The notes below the pieces were generated by a model that searched no databases, was not told the DNA's origin, and saw only the letters and a list, made by a program, of their open reading frames with translations. Shown here in pieces: positions 1-10,880 of a DNA stretch of 64,000 bases (within the stretch, counting starts at the first letter, position 1; each line of letters opens with the position of its first letter). The stretch spans positions 354,576,413 to 354,640,412 of the forward strand of contig NC_080672.1 of NCBI RefSeq assembly GCF_030247195.1, read 5' to 3'. Source of the DNA: Topomyia yanbarensis. Its lineage: Eukaryota; Arthropoda; Insecta; Diptera; Culicidae. The translations under genes and the position numbers were made by a program.

Positions 1-1740
1 GATGACTGTGCAGATTGCATCCACCGTCGATATCCCGGATATATCGATATCCGGAATCCGAATTGTCTCAGCGATAATCCGTTCTCACTTTCAGTTCGTC
101 AGCCTGTTCAGGGTGACCCTATCCAGAAGTTTACCAACAGTATCCAGCAGGCATATAGGCCGATGCGATACTGGATCTTCGGGTTGATTCCCTGGTTTTT
201 GCGGCAACGCCAGCTTCTGAATCTTCCACCGGTCCGGGAAAGAGCCTTCGTCCAGGCATTTCTGTAGAACTATCCTGAACCTGTTAGGAAACGCCAGGAT
301 CGCGGTCTTCAGTGCCACGTTAGGGATACTATCTGAACCAGGAGTTTTCTTCGCTTTCAGCCCTTCAGTCACTATAAGGAACTCGTCATTAGAGACACGA
401 TTATCACCAGCATTTCCACCGTCTGTGTCAATGTACGGTTTAGGTGGCCATGAGGTTGGATCATGCTTCGGAAAAAAAACCCTCCACAATAATTATCAGT
501 TTGTCAGCGCACATTTCAGCTGGCTTCGTTGTACCTTTGATCTTGACTATCACGGCACGATAGGCGTTGCCCCAGGGGTTAGCGTTTACTTCTCTGCACA
601 GCTTCTTGCAGCAGGTGGACTTGCTAAGCACTATCTCCCATTTAAAAGCAGCCCTAGCCGCCCGGAATGGTACCTTACAGTCCTCTCTACGCTCAGATCT
701 TAGTCTCTAAACGCGTCTTCTGGCTTTTAGGCAGACAGCACGGATGGTGCTGAGCCTTTCGTATCACCAATACGCCGGACACCGGTAGTTCCGCGGCTCC
801 ATTGTTCTCGGCATTGTTACATCGCATGCCCTAGCTACTGATTTCGACAGCTCATCGGCACTCGGAGTTGGAGTGACGCTGTCAGTACGAAGTGCTTCCA
901 CAAAAAGGTCCTTGTCGAAATCCTTTATTTTCCACTTCTGCTCGCCAGTCCTCACTCTCGGGGTTACCGTACAAGTTCGCCGACCAATGATGTAGTGGAT
1001 CGCTTGGTGGTCACTATGTGTGTACTGCTCACTAATTCGCTAATTCATGTTTTCCATGAGCGACACGCTGCAGAATGTTACTTCTTTACGGAATGTGCTA
1101 GCGGAACGTTCGTTGCACAGCTTTACGTCCAGCTTCGCCGCCTCTTGCCTTGGTCAGCCTGCTACCCCACTTCGCGGCCCAAGCGTTAAAATATCCTCCT
1201 ATAACAACCGGCGTTCGCCCGACTAACGAGTCGGTTAATGCGTCCAGCATCCGGTTGTACAGCTACACACGAATACGCCGTTGATCCTGGCGATCACGAA
1301 ACCTTCGTGTGTGCTATTCACCACCTCTTGAAAAGGGAACAGCCCATCACTTGGATTACCACCATCCCTGCACTATCTACATCCCAGTTACCTTTATCGA
1401 GAGGAGCGCGACACGACTCTGCAATAATTGCAACGTCGCACATCGTTTCTGTTGTCGACTGCCACAACAGTTAATGTGCAATGATCGAGATTAAGCTGGG
1501 ATACCTCCATCAGCATTGGCCTGTCTTCGCCTTTATATACGCAGGGCATTTGAAGTCTTCCGTCATGTGGTCGTTTCCGTTCTCCGGTTGCAGATCATGC
1601 ACCTTCGTTGCTTCGTGCAGTCTCTAGCAATGTGCCCCTTTTCTCCGCACTTTCTACACACTACAGACCCTCACCAGGTGTACGAGGTCAAAGCATCTGC
1701 TCCAACTGCTTGGAAACTTGCGGAGTGACTCTCAGCGAAC
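1..1740 (-). pseudogene. Decayed R1-like non-LTR retrotransposon (ORF1 zinc knuckle, endonuclease, RT)
   Basis: Read on the minus strand, the pieces lie in the order expected for an R1-clade element. A CCHC knuckle (CRKCGEKGHIARDC) is at 1617-1658. An APE-type endonuclease motif (VIGGYFNAWAAKWGS, about 1150-1215) has the usual GDFN aspartate changed to Y. A linker typical of R1-type ORF2 lies at 764-955. The RT fingers (PGSDSIPNVALK, then FPDRW, then HRPICLLDTVGKLLDRV) are at 91-489. A degenerate continuation ending STVDAI runs off the window at base 1. Stops and frameshifts separate all pieces, so it is dead. The family is known for EN-RT target-primed insertion. Here it lies upstream of the ARF6 last exon and in the opposite orientation, so it is probably intronic. 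R1-clade assignment is by motif memory; LOA is the alternative. Confidence 0.85.
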
Positions 1741-2205
1741 ACACCGACCATTCGACTTTTTAGGTATGTGTGTATGTATGAATGTATGCATGTATTTGTA
1801 AAGGAGCATGTCTGCAACATAGCAGGACAGCCTCTGAAACTCCAAAACGCTCATGGGAAACCGGGTGAGCGGTCATAGGTGTGACCATAAAGCACTGCAC
1901 ACACTGACAAGTGCAACGGTGAGACGGCAGGTGTACAGTTAATGCACATATGTTGCAGAAATAGGTTATTGAGACAGCACACTGATGAATAACAAATAAA
2001 CAATAACAATTATTTGCGCCGTGGTCCGTAGTATTCGACCAGTGGTTATGTATATAAACGTTGATTAATCATAAAATAAATTGCCTGTAAAATTCTTCAT
2101 TTCGTGTCAGACGAATGAAGCATTTTTTTCTGCGTGCCACCTCTCCCCCCTTTTTCCAAATCATGCAATTAACTAATAAAAAAAAACTTTTTCTCTCCTT
2201 TCCAG
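1741..2205 (+). other. Probable last intron of ARF6 (3' part)
   Basis: No coding signal is seen. A short imperfect TGTA/TATG microsatellite lies near 1763-1800. The stretch ends in a polypyrimidine run (CTTTTTCTCTCCTTTCCAG, ending at 2205), a strong insect 3' splice site. The intron extends left through the R1-like remnant and beyond the window, because no upstream ARF6 exon is visible. Confidence 0.65.
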
Positions 2206-2348
2206 CAATGAAACCGCACGAGATCCAAGAAAAGCTCGGCCTGACGCGGATACGCGACCGCAACTGGTACGTGCAACCGTCCTGTGCGACAACCGGCGAC
2301 GGCCTGTACGAGGGTCTAACGTGGCTCACATCCAACCACAAATTATGA
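2206..2348 (+). CDS. Arf6: ARF6 small GTPase, terminal coding exon
   Basis: After the 3' splice site ending at 2205, the frame encodes the last 46 residues (plus two bases of a split GCA codon) of an ADP-ribosylation factor. It opens with [18 protein letters not shown], continues with [17 protein letters not shown], and ends in TWLTSNHKL and TGA at 2346-2348. The CAT-T/S motif is the guanine-base-recognising G5 loop of ARF GTPases. The wording matches ARF6 (Drosophila Arf51F) rather than ARF1, which has a different start and tail here. ARF6 is a myristoylated GTPase at the plasma membrane and endosomes that controls endocytic recycling and cortical actin. The P-loop, switch regions and G4 NKQD motif are in exons off the left edge. 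The sequence is intact with no disabling change. It is the only clear host gene segment in the window. Confidence 0.95.
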
Positions 2349-4330
2349 GAGTAGATGCCGGAACAACCACCAACCAATCCGTGAGAACAAAAGTCAGATT
2401 GCGAATTCTGTGTGTGCGTGTCAGTCAGCGGTCGTCACAAGGAATGCTGTAGCGGCTAGCGTGGGGCGTGATCGAGTGCACGTGTTATGTTGCCAATCCT
2501 ATCCCTGTTTTCCTAAGAGAAACATCCTTACTCCTCCTCTCCTTTCGATCTTCAACTATACTACTGCTGCTAATATGGGTAATCTACTGTTTCGATTTAT
2601 CGTTTTACCAAGCTACACAATAAAAGAAAAGTACATTTCTACTACTCTCTCGAAGAGCTAGAGAGCATAGAAATGTGATGTTAATGTGATCAAGCCAACT
2701 AACAAAAGTCGTTAGTATGTATGGTTGAACTGTGACGGTTCTGAAGTATCTGAAAATCTGAAAAAAGTTCTCAACATCAAGGAATAATGCAAGAGTGTGC
2801 CGAAGTGTTTTGATAGTACGAATATTAGTAGATATGTGCACTCCACCAATCGAATTAACACCAACTCGATCGAAGAACGTCAGGAGTGACAGCGTGAATT
2901 CCTCGTGCGTATTCCAATATTCCTATCCGATGTAACATCATTATCTAGCTTATCGTTAAAAATAAAGATGCAGCGCGAGTAGAACACATCGATCAAACTA
3001 AAATTAACAGCAATGAGCATGTAAACATCAAAGGTAATCCTGAAAAATCATGGCGAGTAACTCCAGGTGCACCGAAATGAGAAAGTGATATTCTCAATTT
3101 TGGACTGATTTTCGACGTAAACATCATACCTACGGTGGCAGTGCTTGTTCATAATACTAAGGCAAAGTATGTACGTCTAAAATATAAATTGAAACACACT
3201 CGGAAGACGAATTGAGGAGAAATTTTTATTTGTACATAAAAATGGAATACTATCATAACTGATTACAAAATCTAAAACAAAAAAAGCTTGGGAAATCATT
3301 TATTAAATAGTGAATTAATCGATTCATAATTCAGAAAATCCTAGAAAACTTACAAAAACGAAAAACATTCAAGGACACTTTGTAAATATTATATAATGGT
3401 AAAATATACAAATTGAAACAATATACTGATTAGTAAAGCTACAAAACGGCAAACAAATAGAAAAAAAAATATCAATGAAAAGTTGTTCATTAGATGAAAA
3501 AGCAAGCATTCACAGATAAATACGACCTGTAAAAAACACACAGTAATAACAGTAACAATAGACAGAAAGCCTCACACCCACTTCCCCAAAGCATTCAAAT
3601 GCAATTGCGAAAAAAGAGAACTTGAATATAGTAAACGGGAAGATCGCGAAATTAACTATTAACAAGCAAATATGTTGTAAAATTCAAGCAAAATGAAAGT
3701 GCGAGCCAAAACAGAAGCGTGTGAATGTGTTTAGTGTGTTTGTACATGCACGACTGAATTATTTGCGAGTGGGATTGGATCCGAGTTTGCGTTAGGATAC
3801 CCGTTATTTTTAATAGCATTGATAGAAAACAGTAACTATCTTTTACCGCCTTATTTATGTTTATATCGATTGCCTCATTTTTTTAAAAACTAAGATTTTG
3901 TTTTTTTCCTGTTTGGATCGTCCGCACGCTTGTCATCATGCAGATTTGTTTTTATTGGCTATTTTATGTGCGTGCAAGAGTAAGTCAAATTAATTTCCTT
4001 GTCGCCGTCGTGTACTAGTTGTTTATATTATTTCTAACCGCGTAAGAGAATGATAGACCGACCGGGAGGGGGAAAAAGTAACAAACTGTATTTGAAAAAA
4101 GACGCGTCCGAACTAGTTGAAGAAACTAACCATAAGAAGGGTGATACAAATGGATGCAAATAAAAATGCGTTATGTACTACTCGGAAGTTGCAGAGAAAA
4201 AGCAAACGGGATGCAAAAACGTGAAAACACAGTAAAGAATATATTATTAGAAATGTATTTTAGCATTTATAGCGAGCAGAGAAAACAAGTGAAAACCGAT
4301 TAAATAAAACCTGAAATCTACATCTCAAGC
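2349..4330 (+). other. Probable ARF6 3' UTR with alternative poly(A) signals
   Basis: About 2 kb without ORFs or recognisable repeats follows the ARF6 stop. AATAAA hexamers occur at 2619-2624, 2961-2966 and 4303-4308. The last is followed by a GT/T-rich stretch (GTGTTTTTCTTC), which suits a distal cleavage site near 4325. TGTACATA (3231-3238) and TGTAAATA (3381-3388) match the Pumilio-binding consensus TGTANATA, so post-transcriptional control is possible. A long 3' UTR is also known for ARF6 in other animals. Which signal is used cannot be told from sequence. Confidence 0.55.
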
Positions 4331-5024
4331 CGGTGTTTTTCTTCAATGGTTACACTTAAATAGCTAGTTAAGGCTTTTTTGTCGATTTGGTTTTAACATT
4401 TAACATTAACATTTTGATCGACATTTGTGAAACCGCAGCCGAAAAAGATTCAGATTGTTTTATAACCATCCGACTGAACTCTAGAATGATCTAGAGTTAC
4501 TAGAAAATCTTCTGAGCGATCGCCTAACTACCAATTGAAACGGATGTCTGATTACTGAGCGCAAGTCCAAATTATGATTTTGTAAAAAGGAAATACAATC
4601 CGAAAAAGATCCTATTTCAAACAATTTTTATCCAAAGATGATTTTTTCATTTTCTGAATGTATTTTGTAGTGAGTGATACATGTGATCCAAATGTACGAC
4701 CATGATGATTAAGTTAAGGCCTATTTGCACCGTCGGTAAAAATAAACGTGAACTCAATGCGCATCAAATTGTTTTTCCAATATTTTGCTTATTAGTGCAT
4801 AGAAATTAATGAAACTGGAACTAAACGATAGCACATTAATATACTTAACGAATACATGCCCAATTATTCGATGTAATTTAATCAATGCAATAATATTCAT
4901 ATTCCCCGATCATTTTTAATATTTTACGGTGAAATATATGTTCGCAGTGGATATTTCACTTGCTCACCGGGAGTGTAAACGCGATAATGGATGGAACAGA
5001 TGCGGAGTGGTGAATATCAGCCTT
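4331..5024. other. AT-rich intergenic DNA, nothing recognised
   Basis: No ORF, repeat or motif that can be supported was found between the presumed ARF6 poly(A) site and the inverted-repeat element that follows. Confidence 0.5.
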
Positions 5025-5698
5025 ATTCTGCATTACGACGGATCACATTTTCGAACGAGTGTGGTTCGATCGAAGCAGGCTCCCGTTTGGTTTTACTGTC
5101 GTTATTGAGGCTGTGAACCATTTGGAGAAATTTTTAACTTTTAGTTAAAATCTGACACTTCGAAAGTTATTTGCAAAATAACCCTACTCTGGAGCATGGT
5201 TAAAATTGACAGAGCGATAGTTAAATTTGACAGCTCGATGGTTAAAATGTTGCCCATGATGCATAATAAAAAGGTGAAAACATTTTCTGTACCTAATTGA
5301 GGTTGTCAATATTTTTCAATACAAAATTAAGGGATAAAGATGGAAACGATAACGTGTTGTGTTAAGATTTGTTTGGGTTATTTCATGATGTGGATGTTTA
5401 CTTTTCGAGGCTATGACTGTCATACTTAATGTAATAAGAAAAGAACTAATTTTCAAAATATCGACAAATGTTCACACCTCTACCATCTTGTGGTTATCGC
5501 AGCTGTCAATTCTAAATAACTATTCATATGTCAACTTTTGAAACGGTTCGCTCTCTCGGTTAAATTTTTCCATTCAAGAAAAAATAACTTTCGAACTGTC
5601 AAATTTTAACTAAAGGTTAAAAAAAATCGCCAAATATTTCACAGCCTGAGAATGCAAATCACATTCGTTCGAAAAAGCGATCCGTCGTAATGCAGAAT
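5025..5698. mobile_element. Inverted-repeat DNA element (MITE), 674 bp
   Basis: Both ends carry ATTCTGCATTACGACGGATC in inverted orientation. The similarity continues inward for over 110 bp: GGCTGTGAA, then AACTTTTAGTTAAAATCTGACA and TTCGAAAGTTATT on the left match the reverse complement of 5584-5698. The left arm has about 30 extra bases. There is no transposase, so it is non-autonomous. The target duplication is not clear. Family not named. Confidence 0.7.
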
Positions 5699-6284
5699 GC
5701 GTCTGTATAAATGACATCGCTGTTCACGGTGAAGGTTGGCCTTCTAATACCAGATTGCATTCTGACAAACTGTAAACTGCCAGTTGACCGTGAAATCGTT
5801 GTTCACTGATGAAATCGTTCACGACGTTGTCCACCGTGAACAATGGAAGGTATTCAATACTTGTTCGCTTTCATTTTCACGGAGTCTAAATAGTGCTTTA
5901 CTCTTAAGTGTATTTTGCTTTAGCGCTTCAACAAACGTGCAGTTTCTAAAGCTGAGAAACGAACCTCAATTCATCTTATATAGAAGCAGATGGCGCTGTG
6001 TCAAGAGTTTATTTTATGCACGCATTGTACGGGAGACTGTCGTACTAGAATTACTTGAGTACCAGAGCACAATTAGCGGTTATATTGCTCTTTTATACCA
6101 AACATTTTGAAAGTAACGTGAATATCTGGAATTGAAAGCATTTCTCCACAGACAAATTTCTCTATTTACTTTCTCTTTCGAATATTACAGCGGCTATATT
6201 TCGAAAGATGATGATATTGACTATTAATTTGTTTCCCTTTGGCTATTGGGACCTATTGACAGTTCAGTTAAACAAACACTCCGG
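5699..6284. other. Intergenic, no supported gene
   Basis: A 108-codon frame at 5784-6110 has no recognisable motif and is treated as chance. Short repeated fragments (CACCGTGAACA, CACGGTGAAGG) suggest an old degenerate repeat. Confidence 0.4.
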
Positions 6285-7080
6285 TTGCACGATTTGCTGC
6301 TAAATAACCTCGTCATTGCAAATGAAGACTGGTTGCATGCGATGCCGAACTTTGAAACTCTAGAGAAAATTTACAATAGGACGTAAGTAACAATGAGAGA
6401 TTCTCTTTGGGGTCTTTCTCTTCTGTTCATTACTCGGCCATTTCAACATTTACTACTCTACTCTTTGCATAATATTCTAGTAAAAACCGTCGGCTTTCGA
6501 TATGTACTGGAAAATTAGTGCGAAATGTTGCAATGACGTCGTAATAAACGAAAGAGAAAGTAAACAAAGAGAGGCTCTCGATGTTACTTATGTCCTATTG
6601 AAAATTTTCTCTAGAACTACTTACAAATTTATGGGGCCTGAATGGTCAACCTGGGAACAAAGTGGTCCTAGTCTTCGCCCAGGCTCAGTAATTTTCTTCA
6701 CAGATAGGTCAAAAATGAACCAGAATCTGGTATTACAGCACGTGGAATAAACGATAGTATCTCCATGGGATACAGGCCGATAGTGTTTCAAGCAGAAATA
6801 CATGCCATTCTAGAAATATGATACGCAAATATCTGCATGTCGCTCAAAACTAGTATGGGAGTGTATTCTTGCAGTTCGACAATCGGCGGAGAAAAATCAT
6901 GTTAATTTATACTGGGTTCTGGGACATTGTGGAGTTGCAGGGAACGAAAAAGTCGATGAGCTAGCTAGAAGAGGGTCTTCCACTAATTTTATCGGCCCAG
7001 AATCATTCTGTGGAGTCTCATCGAGTGCCCTCAAAGTGGAACTGAAAAAGTGGGAAATCGCAGCTACAAAGAACAATTGA
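6285..7080 (+). pseudogene. Non-LTR retrotransposon remnant: end of RT and RNase H domain
   Basis: A coding-like stretch LLNNLVIANEDWLHAMPNFE (about 6290-6352) is cut by an inverted-repeat element. It resumes at about 6619 with RPGSVIFFTDRSKM, in which TDGS has become TDRS, and continues in other frames with a QAEIHAI-like stretch and VLGHCGVAGNEKVDELARRGS (6910-6975). These are the D, E and final D strands of the RNase H domain found in LOA/I/R1-group elements. Several stops and frame changes show it is dead. The end at about 7080 coincides with the start of the Penelope-like element, so the latter may have inserted into it. Confidence 0.75.
6359..6615. mobile_element. Inverted-repeat MITE, 257 bp, nested in the RNase H remnant
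   Basis: TCTAGAGAAAATTTACAATA at the left end matches the reverse complement of the right end, and the match extends about 60 bp, including GACGTAAGTAACA and AGAGA...TCTCTTT. There is no coding capacity. It interrupts a retrotransposon reading frame, so it is younger than that element. Confidence 0.65.
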
Positions 7081-7084
7081 AGCC

Positions 7085-8646
7085 AACAGTAAACCCGGAG
7101 AGCGACGGCCAAGCAACGATGTTTCGAATGTGATTCGCGAACTGAAAGCGCGGGACATGGTGTACTCTCGTGCGGATAAAGGAAATGCGGTTGTGATCAT
7201 GGACAAACAAGATTACGATTGTCGTGTTCTCGACATGATTAATACTGGTCCGTACGAAGAGTACAAATATAAAAACGGTAAGCCAAAAGACCCGCTCAAC
7301 GTAATGATAGAGGAGGCAAACTTCGTCCATCAAAAAGTCGCCATTTTTGTGGGAGAAGAAAAATTCTAACGGAGATTCCACAGCATAGACCTGGTGGAGC
7401 CACTGAAAGATTTTGAGGCCAGGCGAGGGGAAGTACTGGTATCGTTTGATGTGACTGCTTTATTCCCAAACGTACCAGTAGCTGACGCCTTGGAAAGCCT
7501 TCTACGACATCTGGAGCGAAACCGCGTATTACCATATTAGGTCGAAGCTTACCTTTCAGTGGCAGTGTTGCAAGAAACAGAACTTTTTCATGTTAAGAGG
7601 GAAGTTCTACAAGCAAACATTTGGTCCTAGCATGGGCAGTTATCTCTCGCCGCTACTAGCAGACGTTTTCTTGGGCGATTTCGAGGTAGCTTTAGGCAAA
7701 GAAAAGCTCTTCCCTCGAGTTTGGAGACGCTAACGTGGACGACATTTTCGCAGCCGTGAAAGAACGCTGTCTAGTCCGGACCCATTGACCTATTGAACTC
7801 CCGTCACATCACAATCAAGTTTACGGTAGAGAAGGAAATAGAAGGAAAATTGCCGTTCCCAGAGCTAATGATAACTAGGCAAGCGGACAACAAACTAAAA
7901 TTCGGGATTTACCGTAAACCGACATCCACAGACAGATACATAGCCTCCGACTCTAACCATTTCGGCGCTCAAAAACAAGCAGCCTTCCATTCCATGGCCC
8001 ATCGTCTGTTCAATGTACTGATGGTAAATTAAGTCTTTAAGGCCGAGCGGGTTGAAATATACAAAGCTGCTGAATTGAACGGGTATGAAAAAGGATTTGT
8101 GGACAAAATTTTAAGGAAACAAAAAAGGAAAAAGCACAGACAAAACGCGACATCGTTAGAGCCGGATAAAAAACAAGAACCATGGATTTGCTTGCCGTTT
8201 TACCCCAAAATTACTAACTTCGTTCAAACCGTCCTTAAACAGCATGGTTACAAAGTCGCATACAAAAGTGGTAACCCGTTGAAAGACCTCTTGTGTAAGC
8301 TAAAAGACAAGGTTTCAACCGATCAAAAATCGAGGAACTACCAAATCTCCTGTAAAGATTGCCCCGCAGTATACATAGGTCAAACCCGCCGAAAACTCAA
8401 AGCCCGCATTCGAGAACATAAACATGCTGTTGACCACGGAAGAGCCAACTACTCCAGTGTAGCGGCACATACTATAGCCCACAACTACACAATAGACTGG
8501 GACAGCGCCAAATTCGTAAAAAGTGTACGGAAAGTTACACACCTGAACGCGTGGGAATCCATGTACATAGCCCATGCCGAACACGCGCTTATGACCGAGG
8601 ACGACGCACAGTGGCTGGAGGCTGGCCAAAACCTCAAAAATTAATT
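7085..8646 (+). pseudogene. Penelope-like element: RT with GIY-YIG endonuclease, 5'-truncated
   Basis: Reading across three frame changes gives a Penelope-type protein. RT fingers SRADKGNAVVIMDKQDY are at about 7165-7215. Motif A (VSFDVTALFPNVPV) is at about 7440-7483, motif B (FGPSMGSYLSPLLADVF) at about 7620-7670, and motif C NVDDIF (Y changed to N, both aspartates kept) at about 7737-7754. A thumb with FGIYRKPTSTDRY lies at 7793-8032. The C-terminal 189 codons (8075-8644) are open and contain CKDCPAVYIGQTRRKLKARI, the GIY-YIG nuclease core preceded by the CX2C that is characteristic of Penelope. The N-terminal part is missing. PLEs use this nuclease for target-primed integration. The frame breaks make autonomous activity unlikely. 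Confidence 0.92.
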
Positions 8647-8649
8647 TTT

Positions 8650-9535
8650 GAAATATTGATATTGTATATTTTTCCTAAATTTCTCATGTATTGAATGATG
8701 TATATTCAAAATTTTATGATCATTGGATAAGAACATGATTTTTGACATGAGTTTAAACGTAGCAAAGTCCGGATTTTTTAATGATTTGCATTTCCGAAAC
8801 CACCATTGCTCTGTTCACTTCAAATGCATGTTGCTGTTTTGATTTTGGTCCAATTTTAGCACAACTAGTTTCATTGTGTAGAGGAACGAAAGAACTTCGT
8901 TAGCGAATAAAATACATTTGGTAAATTTGCTTAGAACTATGACTTTTTAGTTTAAATATGTTTGAGGTGGTCAGATCAAAAATACTTTTTTCACTAATGT
9001 ATTCTGTACAAATTTCGGAATCATTTCGGAACGGTCACATAGTACACATTCTATGGGAAATAACCTACTACTTTTGTTGCTGATATGGAGGCGCATGGTG
9101 TTTTGTGTAAAATAGTTGAGCAATCTACAGTAAACCAACACGTTATACAATGGATTTAAAGTAGTGTTCTTCATTTTTTATGATATTGCTGACATTGGTG
9201 AACAGTAACGAAAAATCTATCATGAAAACAGGATCATAGTTATAAGAAAGGTTCAATGACACTATGGAAAAATGCATTTAATATTTTACGACTTTTGACA
9301 TCAAAAATGAGCTCAGCATCTCAAAATTAGCTTATATTGTGATTTTCAGCCAATTTAGGTAACATTTGAGGTTTTGTCCGACTTTTGTTTGAAGACCCGC
9401 CACTGTGCGACGCGCCGATATCATCACCCCTTTTCCAAAACCCTGACAAATCTGAAAATACAGTGAAAGTTTTGTAAATTATTCTCGACGAGTACTGTAC
9501 ACAGTATGATTGTATGTATTTGTCATCTAGTAATC
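8650..9535. other. AT-rich intergenic DNA, no gene
   Basis: No supported coding region, repeat pair or RNA gene was found. Confidence 0.45.
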
Positions 9536-9538
9536 AGT

Positions 9539-9600
9539 CGGAAATCGTCCCGTAGATGGGCAACGTCGAGCCCGAAACCGGTCGACAAAAAGGCAAATTT
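9539..9600 (+). ncRNA. Degenerate hammerhead-like motif of Penelope type (candidate)
   Basis: GGGC (9558-9561) and GCCC (9570-9573) can form a stem around an 8-nt loop. They are followed directly by GAAA (9574-9577), the short palindrome CCGG and TC, as in the compact hammerhead ribozymes known from Penelope-like retroelement repeats. The upstream CTGATGA box is not intact: only GATG is left at 9555-9558. It would therefore be an inactive relic. A Penelope body ends 0.9 kb to the left, which makes the association plausible, but this remains an inference. Confidence 0.3.
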
Positions 9601-9754
9601 TAACTTCTTTTTATAGTTAGTAAGGACAATAAGTGAACTTGAACTGAATTTCATCATGACCTGGTGTTTTAAAGAGGGACTCAACGTGAACCCTGCAAAG
9701 TCATTGTACCGTTTTCCAGTTAGAGAAAATTGAAGTCAATTCATCCAACTCTCA

Positions 9755-10103
9755 GTGCAACTACATACATACGCCGTTTATAAAGATAAAGAAACAACAG
9801 CACTATGGGTGTGCAGTAAACTCTTCGGGGAAAACTTGGGGTCGCAAACCGAGGTTGGCTTACTGGTCCTACACTACCATTGCCAGACCACGATTGACTT
9901 ATTCCGTAATTGTGTGGTGGTCCAAAGACCGTCTAAATAAAACTAAAGGTTCAGGGGCTCGCCTGCTCTATTCTATCATAGGCGCTATGAAACCAACTTA
10001 TGTTAAGGAGGAGGCGAGACTTGGCTCTCCGAGAGTGCTAATGGGAAAACCACTGTTTGATGGGGATTTAAATGGTAGTTTGAGTATTAAAAAGGAATTA
10101 TGA
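9755..10103 (+). pseudogene. Non-LTR RT thumb fragment
   Basis: ALWVCSKLFGENLGSQTEV in one frame continues after a frameshift as AYWSYTTIARPRLTYSVIVWW. This is the post-palm region typical of LOA/I/Jockey-group RTs in mosquitoes (an ALW-CR--FG--WGL, then Y-IVRP-LTYA-VVWW pattern). It may be the same family as the RNase H remnant at 6285-7080, but the order of the pieces does not fit a single copy. Confidence 0.7.
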
Positions 10104-10150
10104 AATCAACACCCACTACAGCTGTGAAAGCCATGCTTCATCTACTTTAG

Positions 10151-10388
10151 TGTAGAGTTCTAACTAATAAATATTGAGGTGCTGATTTGATTCAGTGTTC
10201 GTTTGTGTAGAGTGTGCTTAGAATATCCCAAAACGCAAGATCTAGTAGGCTGGGGAATGTTTGGAGCATGCGCATAAGAAACGTCTCGTCCCTATTGATC
10301 TCGACCAGCGTAACGAACGGCAGCAAGTTAGCAGAGCTCTGCAACATATAGAGACTAATAGGTTCTACAATTTTGGCGCAGTCGGTAA
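10151..10388 (+). mobile_element. LTR (219 bp) of a Ty3/gypsy-type element with primer binding site
   Basis: The segment begins TGTAGA and ends TCTACA at 10369, the inverted termini expected of an LTR. Four bases later TGGCGCAGTCGGTAA (10374-10388) matches the primer binding site seen in gypsy-group elements such as 17.6/297. No downstream pol and no second LTR were found in the window, so this is a truncated element. Confidence 0.6.
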
Positions 10389-10481
10389 TACATGGTGAGT
10401 AAAATTTGAATAGCAAATGAAACATTTTTTCTTTCATCGAGATTTGAAACACGACTGAAATATTAGATGCGGCTTCGATAA

Positions 10482-10811
10482 GTGAAGTGGTTACATGCGA
10501 ACATCGCAAATGGAAAAAAAAAAGAAAATGGAGGTGCAAACGTGACTAGCGAGTCCGGAAAAATCCGTAGCGCAATGTTTAAGGCGATACCGGAGAAACC
10601 CCCGATCCATGGGGCAAGCGAGTCCGGAGAAAGCCGTAGCGCTGTTCATCAAAGCAAGTCCAGAGGAATCCGTAGTGCTGTACCTAAAAGTGAGTCCGGA
10701 GTAATCCGTAGCGCTGTTAATAGAACGAAGCTAGAGATTTACGTAACTGGTAAAATTAGCAGCCAACGCAAAAAAAAAAATCAAATCATCATATCAAGCG
10801 TTGGTTATTGA
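10482..10811 (+). repeat. Short tandem repeat leader behind the LTR
   Basis: Four diverged units share GCGAGTCCGGA...ATCCGTAGCGCTGT, beginning near 10544, 10618, 10648 and 10690. They encode SESGxxRSAV-like repeats in one open frame of 109 codons, which may be leader or gag-start sequence of the LTR element. No gag motif is recognisable. Translation is not supported by anything but the open frame. Confidence 0.5.
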
Positions 10812-10880
10812 TACGCAGTGAAAACGATTTTAAGAGAGCAGGTTGTAAAACTTGGAAAACAATGTGACTTTTCGTAGGCA

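Noticed and set aside
2069..2377. 102-codon minus-strand frame over the ARF6 exon
   Set aside because: Antisense shadow of the ARF6 coding exon and its splice site.
5784..6110. 108-codon plus-strand frame
   Set aside because: No motif or coding-like composition; lies between mobile elements.
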